NCBI GenBank assembly: GCA_000320605.2
Contig: KB445806.1
Coordinates: 3,005-67,004 of the forward strand
Reading direction: 5' to 3'
Origin: Gelatoporia subvermispora B
Lineage: Eukaryota; Basidiomycota; Agaricomycetes; Polyporales; Gelatoporiaceae
Length of the DNA stretch: 64,000 nt
Position numbers and translations under genes: made by a program. Of the stretch, positions 9,811 through 22,284 are shown piece by piece (position 1 is the first letter of the stretch; each line of letters begins with the position of its first letter). The notes under the pieces were generated by a model. The model had not been told where the DNA came from and did not search any database. It saw only the letters and a program-made list of their open reading frames with translations.

Positions 9811-12800
9811 GCGGGCTACAGAACGCATGAGCACGTTGGGCGGGCGTCCAGGGCGCTGATTGGAGGACATGAAGCGCCCATGACGCGCGTCTTGTCGCGT
9901 CTTGTCGCATCTTGTCGTCTTGTGCTGGGCTCTGCTGCTTGTGTCTGTGCTGCGACTGGCTGCTGCTGCTCTGCGCGTGAGGGTGCGAAGGGTGCCGTTT
10001 CTGGGAATCGCTGAAGAGACCCGGAAATAAATACGAGAGATAGTGCATGTTTTCAGCAATATAGAACACTAGGGATCTTTCCCTTCGTGCTGCGGCTGTC
10101 GGGCGTGTGCGCAGGTCGTCTCGCCCTCTCCTTGCTTGCTCACTCGCTCGGACTCTGTTCTCACTGGGATTGCTGGACTCGACACTCTGTGACTATGCTA
10201 CAAGATGCTCTCGACGCTGTCCCGACGCCCGACGCCCGACGCCCGACGCCCGTTCTGACCTCTCGTCACTCCCGTGCACCCAGATCACCCGACTCCTACT
10301 CCGACTCGGTTCGGCCCGCCAAATCTGTGTGCACCCGAGTTGGTGCGTTTCGAGACGTGTCTGCAGCGTGCAGAGTCGTCGCTCAGTGCACGTCTGCAAG
10401 TCTGCCAAACACAAGACTCACCTGCGCCCGACCGCCAACTGCCGCTCTGACCACCCTCAAGTCGCTTTTCCACGTCCACCGCGCCGCCCACTCGTCCATC
10501 CGCCCCTCCAAGTCCGCCAAAAGCACGCACTGCGCACTTCTATGAGGTGTACAGTCGACGCTGCGAACGGAGAGCTCACCGACGCCCGACCGCTTCTGGC
10601 CACCTGAATCGATTCCCACAAGTCCAACGCGCCGCGCGCTAGCCCCGCCACCCCCGCAGAGTCCGCCAAAAGCGCAGTGCCCACTCCACGTGTCTGCGGG
10701 GCGCACAGTCAACATTGCGGACGGAGATCCCACCGCCGTGCGCACGCGCGACCGCCGAGTCCAACGCCGCGCCGCAACCCGCCTCACCCGCCGCCTCCGC
10801 AAAAACCACCGAGAACCCGCGCTGAGCGGGGCCCAACACGCGCTCATCGACCGTGCGCCTGCCGTCGTGTCGCGAGCGCGTCTCGATGATCACGCGACCA
10901 CCAGGACTTCCCGCGAACGCTGGAGGATGACGCCCGCGCGGCCCGACGCGCCAGCGGGAAGAACCGCGTCCCTCCAGTGCTACCGCCCAGCACCAGTCTC
11001 TGCAACCGCCGAACTACCGCACCCGCGAGCGAGACTCGTGGTTCAAAACCGCCCGTCGCCAGCGACATCGTCACGCGACGCGTTCCATGTGCGGAGAGAA
11101 GATGTCGGATATCGAGGTCGGGAGTGTCTGCAAGGGCGTGCGCGGCGCAACGGGTGGTGGATTGACCGGGGCCGTGCCTGTGCATGTGTACGTTCCCGCA
11201 TCGTACGAGTCGCGAGCTGACTACAGTCCTCCCCAGCGTGGTAGCGCGGAGCTCGCCATCTACCGCGCAGCGACCAGGATCACGGAAGACAAGCAAAAGG
11301 CACGCGTCAGCGTCCGAGCAAGCGCACTCCGAACCGGGGACGCACCTCACCAGCACAGCGAGTTAGCGTAGCGCAGCAGCGAGGGACCGCGCAACCGCGA
11401 GACCGCCAAGAGGAAGAAACCGAGAGGCCGCAAAACCGCCAAGCTCGCGAGCTCGCCGCCGAAAACCTTGAAAGTGCGCGGTCGCCATGACACTAGAAGA
11501 CAACGCAAACAAATTGAGCAACAAATGAGCATCTGCGGTGCGCAAATCGCCGGAGCCCGGGACGTACCTCACCGGTGCCTGCCGCAGGAACAAGAATGCA
11601 GCAGAGGGGATGCGCACAGTGCGGCAGCACGTCCATGTTGGCCTGTGGCCCGCGAAGCAGGGACCGCTGGAGCCGGAATGGTGGGACCGCGAACTCACTG
11701 CCCATGCCCAGTTCTCGAAAGGCGAGGGGAGGAGGAGCTAGACGGTCGCGGAGACAGTGGCTTGAGTGCGCGCGGCGCAGACATAGTCGCGTTGAATCGA
11801 GCCAAGCCGAGTCTGGGCAAGACGATGCATGTCGCCGCGCAATGCTCGAGCCCGGGGATGAGGGCGCGGAGAGGGACGAGCAGCCCGCGCAGACAGCGTC
11901 GGCACAGAGTGCCGGCCGCGGAGAGATTGGCACAAACGTGCGCGGCGTGGTCGTTGTCGCGTCGGATCGAGACGAGCTGATCTGGGGCGGGATGGTGGAT
12001 GTCGGCGCGTGGACGCTCGGGCCGGCGCAGAGGGGCACGGGCAGCCCGCAGAGATAATATCAGCCCAAGATGCATCTCAGGGGAGTCGTCTAGTGGACGA
12101 GGGCGCGTGTGTCGGGCGAGCTCATACGGTATGAGTCGACGTCGGTGCGGCGGGATGGGCAGCAGGTCTCTGGACGAGCACGACAGCTGCGGGATGCTCT
12201 GCAGAGATTATTTACTAACTGTTCATCATGTCAGACTAGAGATTCGGGAAAATAAGAGGACAGGAAACATACCAGCACGAGGGACATTGAACGCGCGAAT
12301 GGGACGACGGCTGAGCATTGCAGAACCCACGAACGTTCGCGTAGGAAGGGACGACAAGACGTGAATTGTGGAGGATGATCGGCGTGTGATCGTGTCAATC
12401 GTCAAAGTCTTCAAGGCGGCCTTAAGCTTCAACAACGCCATACATGCGTTGAAGACAAGCGTGACAGACGGCCCGTCCCGGGCCATCGTGGCCAGTAGTG
12501 ACTAGTAGTGTCTGGCCATGGCATGTCGTTGTTGCGGTCGATTCGCTCTTTTCCTCAACGACATCATTGCCTGCACAGCGCGGAACAGCGAGCCTCTCGT
12601 TTTGCTCGTGGCAATGTATTGGTCCATCAGGGCACCTGCAAATAGAACAGATTAGCACAAACCTCTCAACATGAGGTCAAAATGAACCAACGAGTAAGTC
12701 AAGTCTTCCGTGAAGGTATATATGAACAAGTCAAGTTGACACGAGAAGTGATTGGCAGGCTGCGTGCAAAAATGAGGAACTGGAGAAAGGGGCATGGGGG

Positions 12801-14330
12801 AGGGCGGGATGGAACTTGCAGTACATGGCGTGTCCGTAGCTACATATGTGTGAGGCTGCGAGCCTGCCAGCGGGTCACCGTGAAATCTGGGCCCTGGAAG
12901 ATAGGAACTTAGGAAGTCTGGACCATTGATCTTACGTTGATCATGCCCTTAAGACACATCGCAAAGCTCTAGCAATGACTTATTCTCACGCAGGTCAGAT
13001 CCCTGACATTAGCGACAGTTGACTGCACGGGCTTATGGCCTCTTGAGTATAATGTCTAAGTTCCAATGTATTGCCCCTGGCTCTTGAACATTTGAGACCG
13101 CTTGAGACAAGTTGAGAAGACATTGCTGAGTGAATTATTGGGTATGGCTGGTCCACACACAATTCCGCACAATTGCATTGTGGTTCCCACACTACACAGC
13201 CATCAGTATATGTCGGCAACTCTGAAATTCGGCCCGATATGCATTGTCATGCCGCCCGATGTGCCGGACGTAGCAAGCAACCTGCCATTTTAGGCACTCG
13301 GCAAAGCGCCAGAGTGCAGATCCAGATTTCAGTAATTCCATCTAACGAGCCCATACTGGTTCGAAGAACTTACCCTGTCCGTATATTGTGATATAAACCG
13401 TCGCAGAACAGGCGTGGAAGACGACAGAAGTGGTGGTCACCGTGAAAGGTCATGGCAGAGATAAGATCACGCAGATAGAAGCTTATCACTCCACGTGAGC
13501 ACGAGATAATCAGCCACAAAGCCTCCTCGTTCAGCGATAAGCATCGAACATCTGCATTGTCCCGCAGGCTATAGTCCTAAGCTAAGTGGTCTGGTAAGCT
13601 GTGAATTCACAGAGTGGTGTGCAATACTGCGACATCCCAGAACATCGATCACAAGTCTTGTCAGCACCTTCTCTTTATCATGTGCAGTCTGCTCGGAAAC
13701 CTCTTAGAGGCATGATTTCACCTCAAAATATTATCCTGACATGGTACTGTTGTTCACTGACCTTGTTCACCCATTCACGCCTTGTAGGCACAACTTACCA
13801 CCAAAATGTTTGTCGAATACTTTGCAAAATGCGGAGCATAACCAGAATGACATGTCCATGTCATGTCACCCATTCACTGTGTTTCGCCACTCCGAGCCCA
13901 ACAGAATGGACAAGCGGACCATTGGTAAGACCTCTTGGGCCCTGGATCATGCTGATACAGGTCCGTTACGATAGGCAGAAGCATTTCACACACCGTTGTT
14001 CCCAGAAACATCTCCGACAGCGAATTTGGCCTTCCAAGCTCTCCTCCACCCCCTCGTACACACGGCAGCCGCATCCGACTGCACGGCCGTCCTGCCACGT
14101 ATCTATCAATGCCGTGAGGGCTAGACTTCTCAGCGCTTACGCGTAACGTACCCATCGCCGCCCAGCAACGGCCGATTTTCTGGATGTCTCGGAAGTGCTT
14201 TCGTACGTTTTCATGTCCTCTTGAAACATCCTCCGACGAGACCTGGACTTGTTCTCCGCCGGAGTTGACCGGCCTGTAGGATAGTACACAGCATTGGCCA
14301 GTTGACGACGAGGTCACATGGTAAGAACAT
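9811..14330. other. Filler between duplicates, part 1: GC-rich low complexity
   Basis: About 9.8-12.1 kb is GC-rich with degenerate internal repetition, for example four CGACGCC units near 10220 and recurring CGCCAAAAGC and CACCTCACC blocks. Its long open frames on both strands are compositional. From 12.1 to 14.3 kb the DNA is AT-richer. A short minus-strand frame at 12422-12658 has CHAC/CSIC pairs resembling a broken zinc finger, but I could not build a gene. Confidence 0.45.
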
Positions 14331-14337
14331 CGCCGAA

Positions 14338-14420
14338 AAATATGTATAAGAGATGCCTTGTACGGTGCAGCTGAGCAGCATCTCTCACTCACTCACTCTC
14401 CTTCCCCTGTTCCCTCAGCC
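14338..14420 (+). promoter_or_regulatory. Promoter-like TATA plus CT-rich tract
   Basis: TATGTATAAGAG at about 14340 is followed within 40-70 bp by a pyrimidine-rich run (CTCACTCACTCACTCTCCTT), the usual shape of a strong Agaricomycete promoter and start region. The first usable ATG downstream is at 14500, in a first exon with a good donor. Confidence 0.45.
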
Positions 14421-14499
14421 GCCTCGTGCTGTGAGCCACCTTCGCATTCTCCCCCCTTTTATCTCGGCGTCTTCATGCTCTTTGCATACCTTTGATACA

Positions 14500-15579
14500 A
14501 TGCTCTTCGGGCTTGCAAGGTAGGTGCGCTCACTCGAGAGCTATGACGTAGTTTTCTCGCTTACCGAGGCGTTCAGTATACAGCACGCACTCCAAGATCG
14601 ACTCGTCAGATCTTACCGGGTACCTTACAGCCTCCAGGTGAGCCCGCACCCCGTCTTTATTCCTATCTCCGCTAATATGACTTCTCTTGACAGAAGTAGA
14701 ACACTTCAAGTCACCGAACGGCGAAGCGTCCTCTTCACACCCTTTACTGTCACAATGTATCCGAGGTAAGATCTCGTCCGTTCTATTCGGAACGTAGACG
14801 GTAGTGGTAATTCTAGTAACATACTAACAAACACCCTTATTACTGCACCCCAGGTTGCTTCAATCGCAATCCGAGGGCGATTCCGTGTACGTATCTCACC
14901 TTGCTCGTGATTCACCCCAGTTACTGATTTGTCTCCTGTTCGAGGACACTGCGCTCCCTTCACACATGCGGCCGTCCGGACACCGCCTGTTTATCTCCGC
15001 CTTTATGATTGCCTCCAAGACGGCTCGGAACGACAATCTGAAGATGCCCTTGACTGTCACAATGTAAGTGACTGCATCTCCATTATTCCGTGTCTGCGAG
15101 GTACTCACCGGTGGTCACCCTTCATGTAAATCCAGGCCCGAGCCTATCTCTACCGGTCGTAACGTCGGTCGTCTTGTGACGGATGCCGAGCATCTGTCCT
15201 CTGTCGATATTGGCTCTTACGACCGCCTGCGCGGTTTCTCGAGGTCGCGGTCGCGGTCCGAGAATCCCCCTTACTGTCACAATGTAAGTACACATGTGGT
15301 TCTGAGTCTCTGATCTCATCTCGCACTGACTTATCCTATACAGAGAACGGCCTTCACGATTGCCTCCAAGGTCATTTGCGACGTCATCCCGAGGTTCCGA
15401 AGACGTGCTATATTGTCATATGGTTGGTGAGTGCAATCCGGATGTTATATTCTGATATGGCACTGACTCCGCTCTGTGATCTTGTTCAGGGCATTCGTCG
15501 TCCGGAACGCGATCCCATTCATAGCGCGGCCCTCTTCTCGGCTTCTGTCGGTGCGCTGTTTTTGTCATCCGAGAGATAA
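14500..15579 (+). CDS. Candidate intron-rich gene with repeated exon modules
   Basis: I do not recognise the protein. ATG at 14500 opens a 20-nt exon (MLFGLA) ending at AG|GTAGGT. Several exon-sized blocks follow between good GT/AG sites. Blocks ending near 14760, 15065, 15290 and 15420 end alike: CTTTACTGTCACAATG, CTTGACTGTCACAAT|GTAAGT, CTTACTGTCACAAT|GTAAGT and ATATTGTCATATG. In one frame they read ...YDCLQDGSERQSEDALDCHN, ...YDRLRGFSRSRSRSENPPYC and HDCLQGHLRRHPEVP, so they are divergent duplicates of one exon. The first exons join in frame (MLFGLA-S-THSKIDSSDLTGYL...), but I could not keep one frame across the third and fourth modules. The gene may be decayed, use other sites or be alternatively spliced. 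Possible stop at 15577. Confidence 0.3.
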
Positions 15580-17742
15580 CCGGAATGCTAGTATTCTTCT
15601 TCTTCGACGGCCGTCCCGTTAGCTGCGCCGGTCCAGTCCACACTCACGACAAAAACGACACATCCACAACGATCGTCATCCGGTATTGGTCGCTTCGTTC
15701 CGCCATTTTCACAGAGATCCCGGGGAACCACTCGTGCGGTACGTCTCGCCGTCACACAGGATGTCCGTGCAATGTTAAATATATTCGAATTTGTATCTAC
15801 AGGTTGTACATGAGCTGGTGACCGCGTCCACGGCGCCACCGGTAGCTCGCATTCGAGGGGCACGAACGTCGGCCGCTCCCGCGGGTGCTCCGATGCGCAG
15901 GCCGAAGTGCGCCGTGTCGAGTCGTCCACTCATAGATCGAATCGGTGTCCTGAACAATGTCGTCAGGCGTCGCTGAGGTAACTAGATGAGCCCGCAGAAG
16001 GATAGCACATGGCCCGGTGCGGGCGATCCCGCGCTCGCTATGCAGCCACCTGCCGACCGCGATCCAGATCCAAGCCGCCGTACATACTACATAGTTCCCG
16101 AGAGCTGAGAGCCGAGCCGAGAGCCGAAAGATGTTGCCCAGACCGCCGGCTTTGTCACGATAGCAGGTATGTCGCCAGTCGTGCATGTCCCCGACGAGTC
16201 AGAGTCAGCCGCGAGCCTCGCGGGCTGGGGCGTAGGGCAGTGTCGCGTGCCTGATAGCCAGGCGGTCGCCAAGCTGAATGCGACCGCAATTGGGCCCGGG
16301 CGGTCTGAGGCGACCAGTGCGACGCCGGCCGCCCCGTATCCTTCATCTCCGCGGCGTGCGCCGTCGTGCAGCATCCCGCGGCGTGCCTAGTGGTATGTCG
16401 TTCAAACCTAGAGTGAGTGGTCGCCTCGTGGACAAGTGTCCAGCTATCTGGCCAGTTGCGGCGGAGAACTGAGCCTTGAATGAGTCCTGTCAGGAAGATC
16501 GTCGCGTCGCCAGAAATCCAGAGGCGGAGAGCAGCGCCACACGGCCCGGGAAGTGGCGCGATCCCTTGAGGGGACGCGATGGGCAGCGCCGAGCGCAAGC
16601 GTGTCCGCGCAGGCGTGCGGCGCGGACCATCTGTGCTGTGCGGCGCGCCGGAGATGGGCATGAGCAGACGCGGCGTGCGCGTATGTGCCGCTTGTCCTTC
16701 GCACGGGCGGTCTCGTCGCGGTTTTGTCCCGTCGCGGTTCAGTTGTCGCCAAGGTTCCGAATCCTGGCGGTTCCGCGGCGGCTGTGCAGAGTCGAAGCGA
16801 AGTCTAAGAGCTGCTGTCGCAGAGCATATAGTCTATCAGCGCGAGACGAGACGAGACGAGACGCGTGACGCGCCTGTACTCCCCGCGGGGATCATCCCGC
16901 CCTCGTTCCGAGAACTGCTCGGGGGCTTTACGAACGCGTTCGCAAACTCCTCGAGCAGCAGCAGCATAAGTGCTGCTATATTGAGATATCGCGCCGAGGC
17001 TCGGACGGCGCACAAAATCGGGCGGCACGCTGGACCGTATTCGCATAAGTTCTCTCTGATCGCACGCGCGCGAACGCTCTCCCCTCGTCCCGAGCACGCC
17101 AATACACGGCCGTGGCGCAAGGGTCGTCCCGGACTCGTCACTCGCGAGTGCGCTGCGCTGGCGCAACGGCGTCTGCGGGGCCTGCAGCAGTCGGTGGGCT
17201 GCTATTGTTGCTGCTGCGCGGAGGACGTCGAGTACGAAATTCCAGAGATTGCAGCCCAGCGCGGGGCTGCTGTATATGGGCGCTGGGCGGGTGCGACGGA
17301 GGGTGGTGAGGGAGCGCCCCGCAACCGCGTGAAGCGCGCACGAGTGCTGCGAGATTCTGCTCGATCGCTACGCTCAGGTGTTTGCGGCGCTCCCTCGTGC
17401 GGGTGAGATGGAGATCGCTGCGGCGGGTGTCGGGATCAGGATGAGCGGCGCGCAGAGAGGCGGGGGGCTGGCTGGGCGCACTGAGGGTGGAGAGCGTGGC
17501 GAGAGCGGCGAGGAGGAGGCTCGTGAGACGCGTTACAACAACGGGAACACAACAAAGGGGGAGGTACACTATTCACACGGACGATCGAAAGAGTCCGTCA
17601 AAACCAGAAACAACGAGCGAGGCAAACCGAGCGGCGCGCTGCACGCCCGCGAGCGTGCGGCTCTCAGAAACCACGGACGATTGTCGCGATCGCGAGGCAC
17701 GGGTCACGAGGTACGGGGGGCCTCTGTTCCGGCTGCGCGGTG
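15580..17742. other. Filler between duplicates, part 2: no gene seen
   Basis: GC-rich DNA with long compositional open frames on both strands, a short (GAGAC)n run near 16845, poly-GCA stretches and no family resemblance. No repeat of a known element was identified. Confidence 0.45.
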
Positions 17743-18606
17743 TCAGAGCGCAGAGACGACGAGCGCGCCGAGGACCGCCGCACCAAGGACGGGGAGCGCG
17801 GGGCGCACGGCGGGGGCGCCGTTGCCCGTGGTGCTCGCGCCCGCGGCGGAGGCGGAGGCAGAGGATGCGACAGCGGAGGACGAGGAGGAGGCGTTGGCAG
17901 GCGGACCGGGGGGTGCTGTGTGCGATCAGTGTATGCGCGAGTGCATGAGTACGCAGGGAGGGGTTGGCGGCGGGGGATGGATTGACGGCGGGGTGATTAG
18001 GTTGAGGCGGGGTTAGTGCGGGGAGGGTTAGTGGGAGGAGAGACGGTGGTTAGCAGGATGGCAGAGCGCAGAGGGAGAGGGGACGCACTGCCTCCGGGCA
18101 TGACGGAGAACGAGTCGCTGGCGGCAAGGACCTGGGAGGTGTTGTCGGGGTGGACGAACTCGACGGTGTAGCCGGAGCCGACGCGGAGAGTCACGTTCGT
18201 CCTGCCGCACACACATCCACGTTCACATTCATCACTCCTGTGCTAGCCAACGGCCGCACTCACACTGTGAAGGTCTGCGCGCGCGACGGGCAGAGGTCAG
18301 GCACGCGGGAGAGGGGAAGAAGGGGTAAGGGGGGCGGGCGCACCTGATTGGTGACGGAGATGGCGTTCGCGATGCTGAAGGCGCCGTTGAGGGCGGGCGC
18401 GTTGGAGTTGACGACGACGATGTCGACCAACGCGGGTCAGCGTTGAGCAAGGCTCGGGGGTACGTGCGGGTAGCGAGTGAGGGCGCGACGCGGGCGACAA
18501 CGAGAGAAGGGAGACGAACGGTGAGAACGCCTCTGATCCCGCTTCGCGCAGGGTTAGGGTTACAATGCCGCCGCTGCCCGGTACGTCGCTGCCTCCTCGA
18601 CGCCGG
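17743..18606 (-). pseudogene. KRE9/KNH-type GPI-anchored protein gene, 5' end missing
   Basis: Read 5' to 3' on minus: GSGGIVTLTLREAGSEAF near 18540-18590, then DIVVVNSNAPALNGAFSIAN, ISVTNQ-TFTV-TNVTLRVGSGYT and VEFVHPDNTSQVLAASDSFS. A Ser/Ala-rich linker follows, ending PVLGAAVLGALVVSAL, stop at 17743-17745. This matches the Ser/Thr-rich GPI-anchored wall-protein family (KRE9/KNH-like domain, linker, hydrophobic GPI signal). The signal peptide and first part of the domain are absent because the segmental duplication begins at 18607. The join before DIVVV also lacks a clean acceptor and has an in-frame TGA just upstream, so decay is likely. The 3' exons are well preserved. Confidence 0.75.
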
Positions 18607-19462
18607 GTAGACATCCTCAACGATGGCGGGTACCGTTCAGATGGACGACGACAATACGAGCTGCGCGACATCACGATCGACATGACGCCGCAGGGGAGCG
18701 CAGACGGGTGCGCCAGCATCGCGCACGGCCTCACGCAAGTGTCCGTCTCTGTTTTTGGCCCGCGCGAAGCAAAACAGCGGTCGCAGACACTGCACGACCG
18801 CGCAGTGCTCAACGTCGAGGTGAACGTGCTGCCGTTCAGCACGGGCGAGCGCCGGCGGCGGGGGCGTGCAGACAGGTGAGCCCGTCCTCCCCTCCTGCGC
18901 AGACGCACCTCTGACGGGGACGGCTCGAATGTGCAGACGCATCCTGGAGCTCGCGGCGTCGATCAAGGCGACGTTCGAGCCCGTGGTGCAGACGACGCTC
19001 TATCCGCGCGCGCAGATCGACATCTTCGTGAGCGTGCAGCAGCAGGACGGCGGGCTGCTGCCCGCGTGCATCAACGGCACGACGCTCGCGCTCGCGGCCG
19101 CGGGGGTGCCGCTGCTGGACTTTGTGTGCGCGGTGAGCGCGGGGGTGCACGGGGCGGCGGCGCTGCTGGACCTGAGCGCGCTCGAGGAGGGCGACCTGCC
19201 GCACGCCGCGGTCGCGGTCCTCCCGCGCACGAAGAGGGTCACGCTCGCCGCGCTCGAGACGCGCCTGCACGTCGACAGGTTCGCGGAGGTGTTCCGCCTC
19301 GCGTGCGACGCGGGCCAGACGATCCACGCCGAGATGCGCCGTGCGGTCAGGACGCGCACCCAAGAGCTCGTCGCGGCCATGGGCGCGGGCCCCAGGGCGG
19401 GCCCCGGGGAGCATGTAGACAGGGATGTGGCCATGGACGACGACGCCGCCGCCGACTATTGA
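18565..19462 (+). CDS. Rrp41 second copy with a replaced 5' end
   Basis: A near-identical duplicate of the RRP41 body. Exons 18565-18875 and 18937-19462 give 278 aa. The ATG-only first exon and first intron are absent: homology starts at about 18607. Upstream sequence offers a new in-frame ATG that would give MPPLPGTSLPPRRR before VDILNDGGYRSDGRR. These 14 residues are antisense to the KNH-like gene. The remaining frame is intact, with few substitutions and one extra Ala near the C-terminus. A shorter splice from CCCG|GTACGT to GGGTAG|AC is also possible. Whether it is transcribed is unknown; RRP41's native promoter was not duplicated. Confidence 0.7.
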
Positions 19463-21142
19463 TATTTATTCTGCGTGAGCGTGCTGCGTTGATTGTGGCT
19501 GCATTTTGAGCTATGCGACCCAGGTAAAGCTCTTCCCACGACGCTAACACTTGCTGTGTTTTGTGCCGCCTCTATTGATTCCAACTCGTGGCGACACTGA
19601 AACCACTCGACTGCCTAGCATCTGTATTATCGCATCAGCTGCAGCTGTGATCCTGCACGCCATGCGACGCTTCTGATGGACGCCTGCTACTACGTCTAAG
19701 ACCCGCAACCTCCGTCTCGTCTGGTGCTGCTTCTGGTCCGCAACCACCAACTTCACATTTCACCGAGATGTTAAGCTTTGTGCGACCTCTCTAAGCAGAA
19801 TTGGAGGGAGCGGGGGCCACTGGTATGACATGGTGCGGTCCCAATCTCAGAAGGACCTGAACCTGAGCGTGATGTCCGATATGACGCGCCTGTCGCAGAG
19901 GTGCTCTCTGATTCCTGCCCCAATTCGTTGTTCTGAATACTGCGGGCCTAGGGCCCCAATTTCAGAAGACTCTGAACCTGAGCGTGATGTCTGACATACG
20001 TGGCTGTCGCAGAGCTGCTCTCTGATTCCCGCCCCAAATAGTCTGTTCTGAATACTGCGGGCTTCAATATTCAATCAGCTGTGCTGCTACAATCTTGCCA
20101 CGATGATCCCGGATATGCCAATGTACGATTTACGTTCGAACACGCATGACGATAGCTTGTCTGAACATGTAGGAAGGTCGCATTTCGCTCGAACTTCCGG
20201 TCGGCACCACTCGCTTCCTGGCCGTGACTGGGCATCTGCAAGCTAGCGTGAATTTAACGGGCAGAAAGCGAAGGACCACAGGACACAGAGTACGGCTTAG
20301 GGTTAGTGTGACGACTCGCACCCCGCGAGGCTACGGTGCGCTCAGACATACACTAAGTCACCACAAGCCCCCGCCTGACGTTACGACCCGCCGCATACGG
20401 TGAAATTTACACGGCTCGTTTAGCAGGACAGAGACTTCCCATAGCGTGCTGCGATAACATGACCGTCTCAATGCCTCTGCGCGGATTTCTTTTCCGGGAC
20501 AGCGGACCGTTTGACAGGGCACTGAGAGGATTTTTGAGGCGCGGTGAGACTAGGCCTACCTTTGGGTGTCAAAGCCGAGTACCAGAGCATGTTCACGATG
20601 CGTCCGACAACCTGCATGAAAGTGGAGGCGTCGGTTATAATTGCTGTGGGGTGAGGACTGAAAGAGACCAAAGACGGTATGCGATACGGCCAACCACATT
20701 GTCCAATGAACATACCAATCCGCTATTGTACTTGCTGGACACGACGGGCGCCGTGCGAGGGTGGTACTGTCCGTCCACGACCTTAAGCAACGGCGACGGC
20801 GGGCGGTTCATGGGCGCTAGAGCTAAATTGTCACGCTATTGTCACGAAGCGTGATATTGACGTGACGTTTTGGCAGTGTCACTTGTAACGTAACGCGTGA
20901 CTCCAGAGGGTCCCGGGACATGGGACGTCGCCTAAGGCCGTACGAGTACAGTATTTCGTCTGCAGCCGAGCCAATAATCAACATGCAGTGCCGGGTCACT
21001 GCACACGTAGCGCTACGATCTACATGCAGGCGGGGGTGTGTTGTACATGTGTGCTTCCACGTTTCATTTTGGACGCGCCGTGTCGTAGCGTGCACCTACG
21101 CCTTGTGCGACGCCGGCGACGCCGACGGTGCCGTGCGAACGA
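19463..21142. other. RRP41-TRM8 intergenic region, right copy
   Basis: Counterpart of 6771-9054. It holds the tandem repeat (about 19838-20065) and the 185-bp TA element. No gene is recognised. Confidence 0.5.
20767..20951. mobile_element. 185-bp MITE with TA target-site duplication
   Basis: The insert begins CTGTCCGTCCACGACCTTA and ends with the imperfect inverse (reverse complement CTGTACTCGTACGGCCTTA). It is bounded by TA on both sides (20765-20766 and 20952-20953). The left duplicate has the empty site GGTGGTATTTCGTC with one TA. A TA duplication with short inverted ends points to the Tc1/mariner (including pogo/Fot1) group. No coding capacity. Confidence 0.85.
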
Positions 21143-22029
<887 letters not shown>

Positions 22030-22284
22030 AATGATATTCGTCGAATAGCACAGTGCGTGCTTGACCAACGCGCGCGGCGCCGAAAAACCCGAATGCGTGG
22101 CCGGGCGCGAGCCGGGCGCACGCCGAAGAAGCCGGAGGGCGGGGATTGGCGGGCGGAGGAAGCCGGGGTCGGCCGGGTGACGTCTCCGGGACGCATTGGG
22201 GTGAGCTCATAACTTTGCGTTGGCACGGTCCACCTCTCTCTTTCCTCACCACCGTCGTCCTCGACGCTCCTCTCCTCACAAACC

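Noticed and set aside
10087..12364. Many 100-180 codon open frames on both strands in the GC-rich filler
   Set aside because: Overlapping in all frames, no splice structure, low-complexity composition and no family motif. They look compositional.
12226..12658. Possible RING or zinc-finger exons on minus (CSIC, VCHACLQRMYG, CPSC)
   Set aside because: The cysteine pairs lie in different frames with stops between them, and I found no splicing that yields a RING spacing. At most a decayed remnant.
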